A stretch of DNA of 64,000 nucleotides from an uncultured Muribaculaceae bacterium. Lineage in GTDB: Bacteria; Bacteroidota; Bacteroidia; Bacteroidales; Muribaculaceae. The first letter of the stretch is position 1. Every line of letters begins with the position of its first letter. Location of the stretch: NCBI GenBank assembly GCA_910577315.1, contig CAJTME010000003.1, positions 124,001 to 188,000 on the forward strand, read 5' to 3'. Under the pieces are notes generated by a model that worked only from the letters and a program-made list of their open reading frames with translations, did no database searches and had not been told where the DNA came from. Below, one piece after another: positions 62,725 through 64,000 of the stretch. A program made the translations under genes and the position numbers.

Positions 62725-63999
62725 TCATTTCGTCAGTCCTTCCACCACCAGCTTGGCCTTTGCCGGGCCAATCACGGCGGCAATCTGGGCCGGGGTGGCT
62801 TCGCGTATGCGTTTCACCGACCGGAATTCCTGCAGCAGGGCCGTCTTGGTCTTCTCGCCTATGCCCTTGATGGCGTCGAGTTCGCTGGTGATTGCTGATT
62901 TCGAGCGGCGGTCGCGGTGGTGGGTTATGCCGAAGCGGTGGGCCTCGTCGCGCAGGTGCTGGACGATGCGCAGCGACTCGCTGTTCTTGTCGATATACAG
63001 CGGCACGGAATCGCCCGGGAAATAGATTTCCTCCAGTCGCTTGGCGATGCCTACGACGGCAATCTTTCCACGCAGACCTATCGCGTCCAGGGCCTCTACG
63101 GCAGCCGACAGCTGGCCCTTGCCGCCATCGACAACGATGAGCTGGGGCAGCTCCTCGCCCTCGGCCATCAGGCGCGTGTAGCGGCGTGTGAGCACCTCGC
63201 GCATCGACGCGAAATCATCGGGGCCTTCGACGGTCTTGATATTGAAGTGTCGGTAGTCGCGTTTCGATGGCTTGGCGTTCTTGAAGACCACGCACGACGC
63301 AACCGGGTTCGTGCCCTGGATATTCGAGTTGTCGAAACACTCGATATGACGGGGCAGTTCCGACAGGCGGAAGTCAGCCTTCATGCGCTCGAGGGTTTTC
63401 TCGAGGCGCTGTTCGGGATGGTGCTTCGCCATGTGTTTGAGATCATCGACGCGGTGTTGGCGTGCGTTGCGCTGTGACACTTCGAGCAGCTTTGCCTTGT
63501 CACCGCGCCGGGGCACGGTGAAGGTGACTTCGGGCATCTCAACCTCAGGGGCCGCGGCCACAATCACCTCGTCATATTCCACCCCGAGGGTCTCTTTTAT
63601 CTCGGCCATAGCATAGGCGAGAAGTTCGTTCTGGGTTTCTTCCAGCGAGCGGCGGTAGCGCAGGGTGACACTTCTCACCACCGCGCCGTGGCGCACGTGC
63701 ATGTAGTTCACATATACGTCCTGGTCGCTGTCTGATTCGTCAATGCCGAACACATCGACATCGCCCACCGTCTGACTGACGATGACGCTTTTCGACCGGT
63801 AGTTTTCCAGCAGCCGGTAGCGTTCCTTCAATTCCTGCGCCTCCTCAAACCGCAGTTCGGCGGCAAGCTTCCCCATCTCCTCCTTGAGATATGCCAGCAG
63901 TTCGCCTGTTTCGCCACGCAGAATCTGTTTCACGTGGTCGATGTTGCGCTGATATTCCTCAGGCGACACCAGCCCCGTGCAGCATCCCTTGCAACGCTT
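62725..63999 (-). CDS. uvrC: Excinuclease ABC subunit C, N-terminus cut by window edge
   Basis: The C-terminal part of UvrC (about 425 residues) runs off the right window edge; the frame is open through base 63999. The visible part begins KRCKGCCTGLVSPEEY, just after the GIY-YIG domain, and contains the UVR domain (LRFEEAQELKERYRLLENY), the RNase H-like endonuclease block (IECFDNSNIQGTNPVASCVVF) and a terminal helix-hairpin-helix pair (LDAIKGIGEKTKTALLQEF). It makes both incisions in nucleotide excision repair with UvrAB. Confidence 0.95.
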   Translation of the reverse strand, partial: KRCKGCCTGLVSPEEYQRNIDHVKQILRGETGELLAYLKEEMGKLAAELRFEEAQELKERYRLLENYRSKSVIVSQTVGDVDVFGIDESDSDQDVYVNYMHVRHGAVVRSVTLRYRRSLEETQNELLAYAMAEIKETLGVEYDEVIVAAAPEVEMPEVTFTVPRRGDKAKLLEVSQRNARQHRVDDLKHMAKHHPEQRLEKTLERMKADFRLSELPRHIECFDNSNIQGTNPVASCVVFKNAKPSKRDYRHFNIKTVEGPDDFASMREVLTRRYTRLMAEGEELPQLIVVDGGKGQLSAAVEALDAIGLRGKIAVVGIAKRLEEIYFPGDSVPLYIDKNSESLRIVQHLRDEAHRFGITHHRDRRSKSAITSELDAIKGIGEKTKTALLQEFRSVKRIREATPAQIAAVIGPAKAKLVVEGLTK

Positions 64000-64000
64000 G

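Overview
The window is bacterial chromosome from a member of the Bacteroidales, most likely a Muribaculaceae-like gut commensal. Three things support this. The promoters follow the Bacteroidetes sigma factor pattern (TTTG, 19-21 nt, TAnnTTTG) and classical ribosome binding sites are mostly absent. Gene content and order are typical of the order: pdxJ-exbB-exbD-tonB divergent from nadK, a fused SecDF, DUF2851, CotH and FISUMP-type secreted proteins, and a TamA-like lipoprotein. The base composition looks GC-rich outside one segment. No rRNA, tRNA, CRISPR array, transposase or phage gene was recognised.

Layout. Positions 1-15.2 kb hold an AspT/YidE-type transporter cut by the window edge, thioredoxin, the energy-transduction operon pdxJ-exbB-exbD-tonB, the divergent ACT-like gene plus NAD kinase, a YgjP-type metalloprotease, an MscS channel, the TamL-like Omp85 lipoprotein, a HAD phosphatase and a CLC channel. 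They are followed by a gene-free segment with a strong promoter and a highly foldable transcript (12.63-12.87 kb), then two surface proteins. Positions 15.3-21.9 kb are housekeeping (fabF-acpP, topA, RluA-type pseudouridine synthase, DUF2851). Positions 22-28 kb encode a CotH-domain protein and a very large multi-domain secreted protein interrupted by an in-frame TAG. Positions 28-30.8 kb carry pheS, nth, a TRIC channel and a GtrA protein. Positions 30.8-34.6 kb encode two more large secreted proteins on the minus strand. Positions 34.8-43.2 kb hold slyD, secDF, a plug-less outer-membrane barrel and a TPR protein. Positions 43.3-45.6 kb hold a flippase-like membrane protein and a carboxynorspermidine-synthase-like enzyme.

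Positions 45.7-55.4 kb form one minus-strand exopolysaccharide operon: Wza, Wzc tyrosine kinase, Wzx, a ferredoxin/F420-type protein, a Wzy-like polymerase, a pyruvyl transferase and a beta-helix protein. It looks more AT-rich than its flanks and contains no glycosyltransferase. Positions 55.6-58.8 kb form an ECF sigma factor operon: sigma, anti-sigma-like protein, a small secreted protein and two related barrels. After an Lrp/AsnC regulator at 59.5 kb, the right end is a minus-strand run of uvrC (cut by the window edge), dtd, a MazG-like pyrophosphohydrolase, deoC, a GYF/CD225 membrane protein and a DUF2752 protein.

Several parts appear to work together. ExbB-ExbD-TonB would energise outer-membrane receptors. 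SecDF and the Omp85 protein support envelope biogenesis and export of the many signal-peptide proteins. Four of the large secreted proteins share a similar C-terminal tail. The most promising leads are the structured RNA candidate at 12.63-12.87 kb, the glycosyltransferase-free polysaccharide locus, the nested terminator/promoter before pheS, the palindromic divergent promoter at 4.67 kb, and the amber-interrupted secreted protein.
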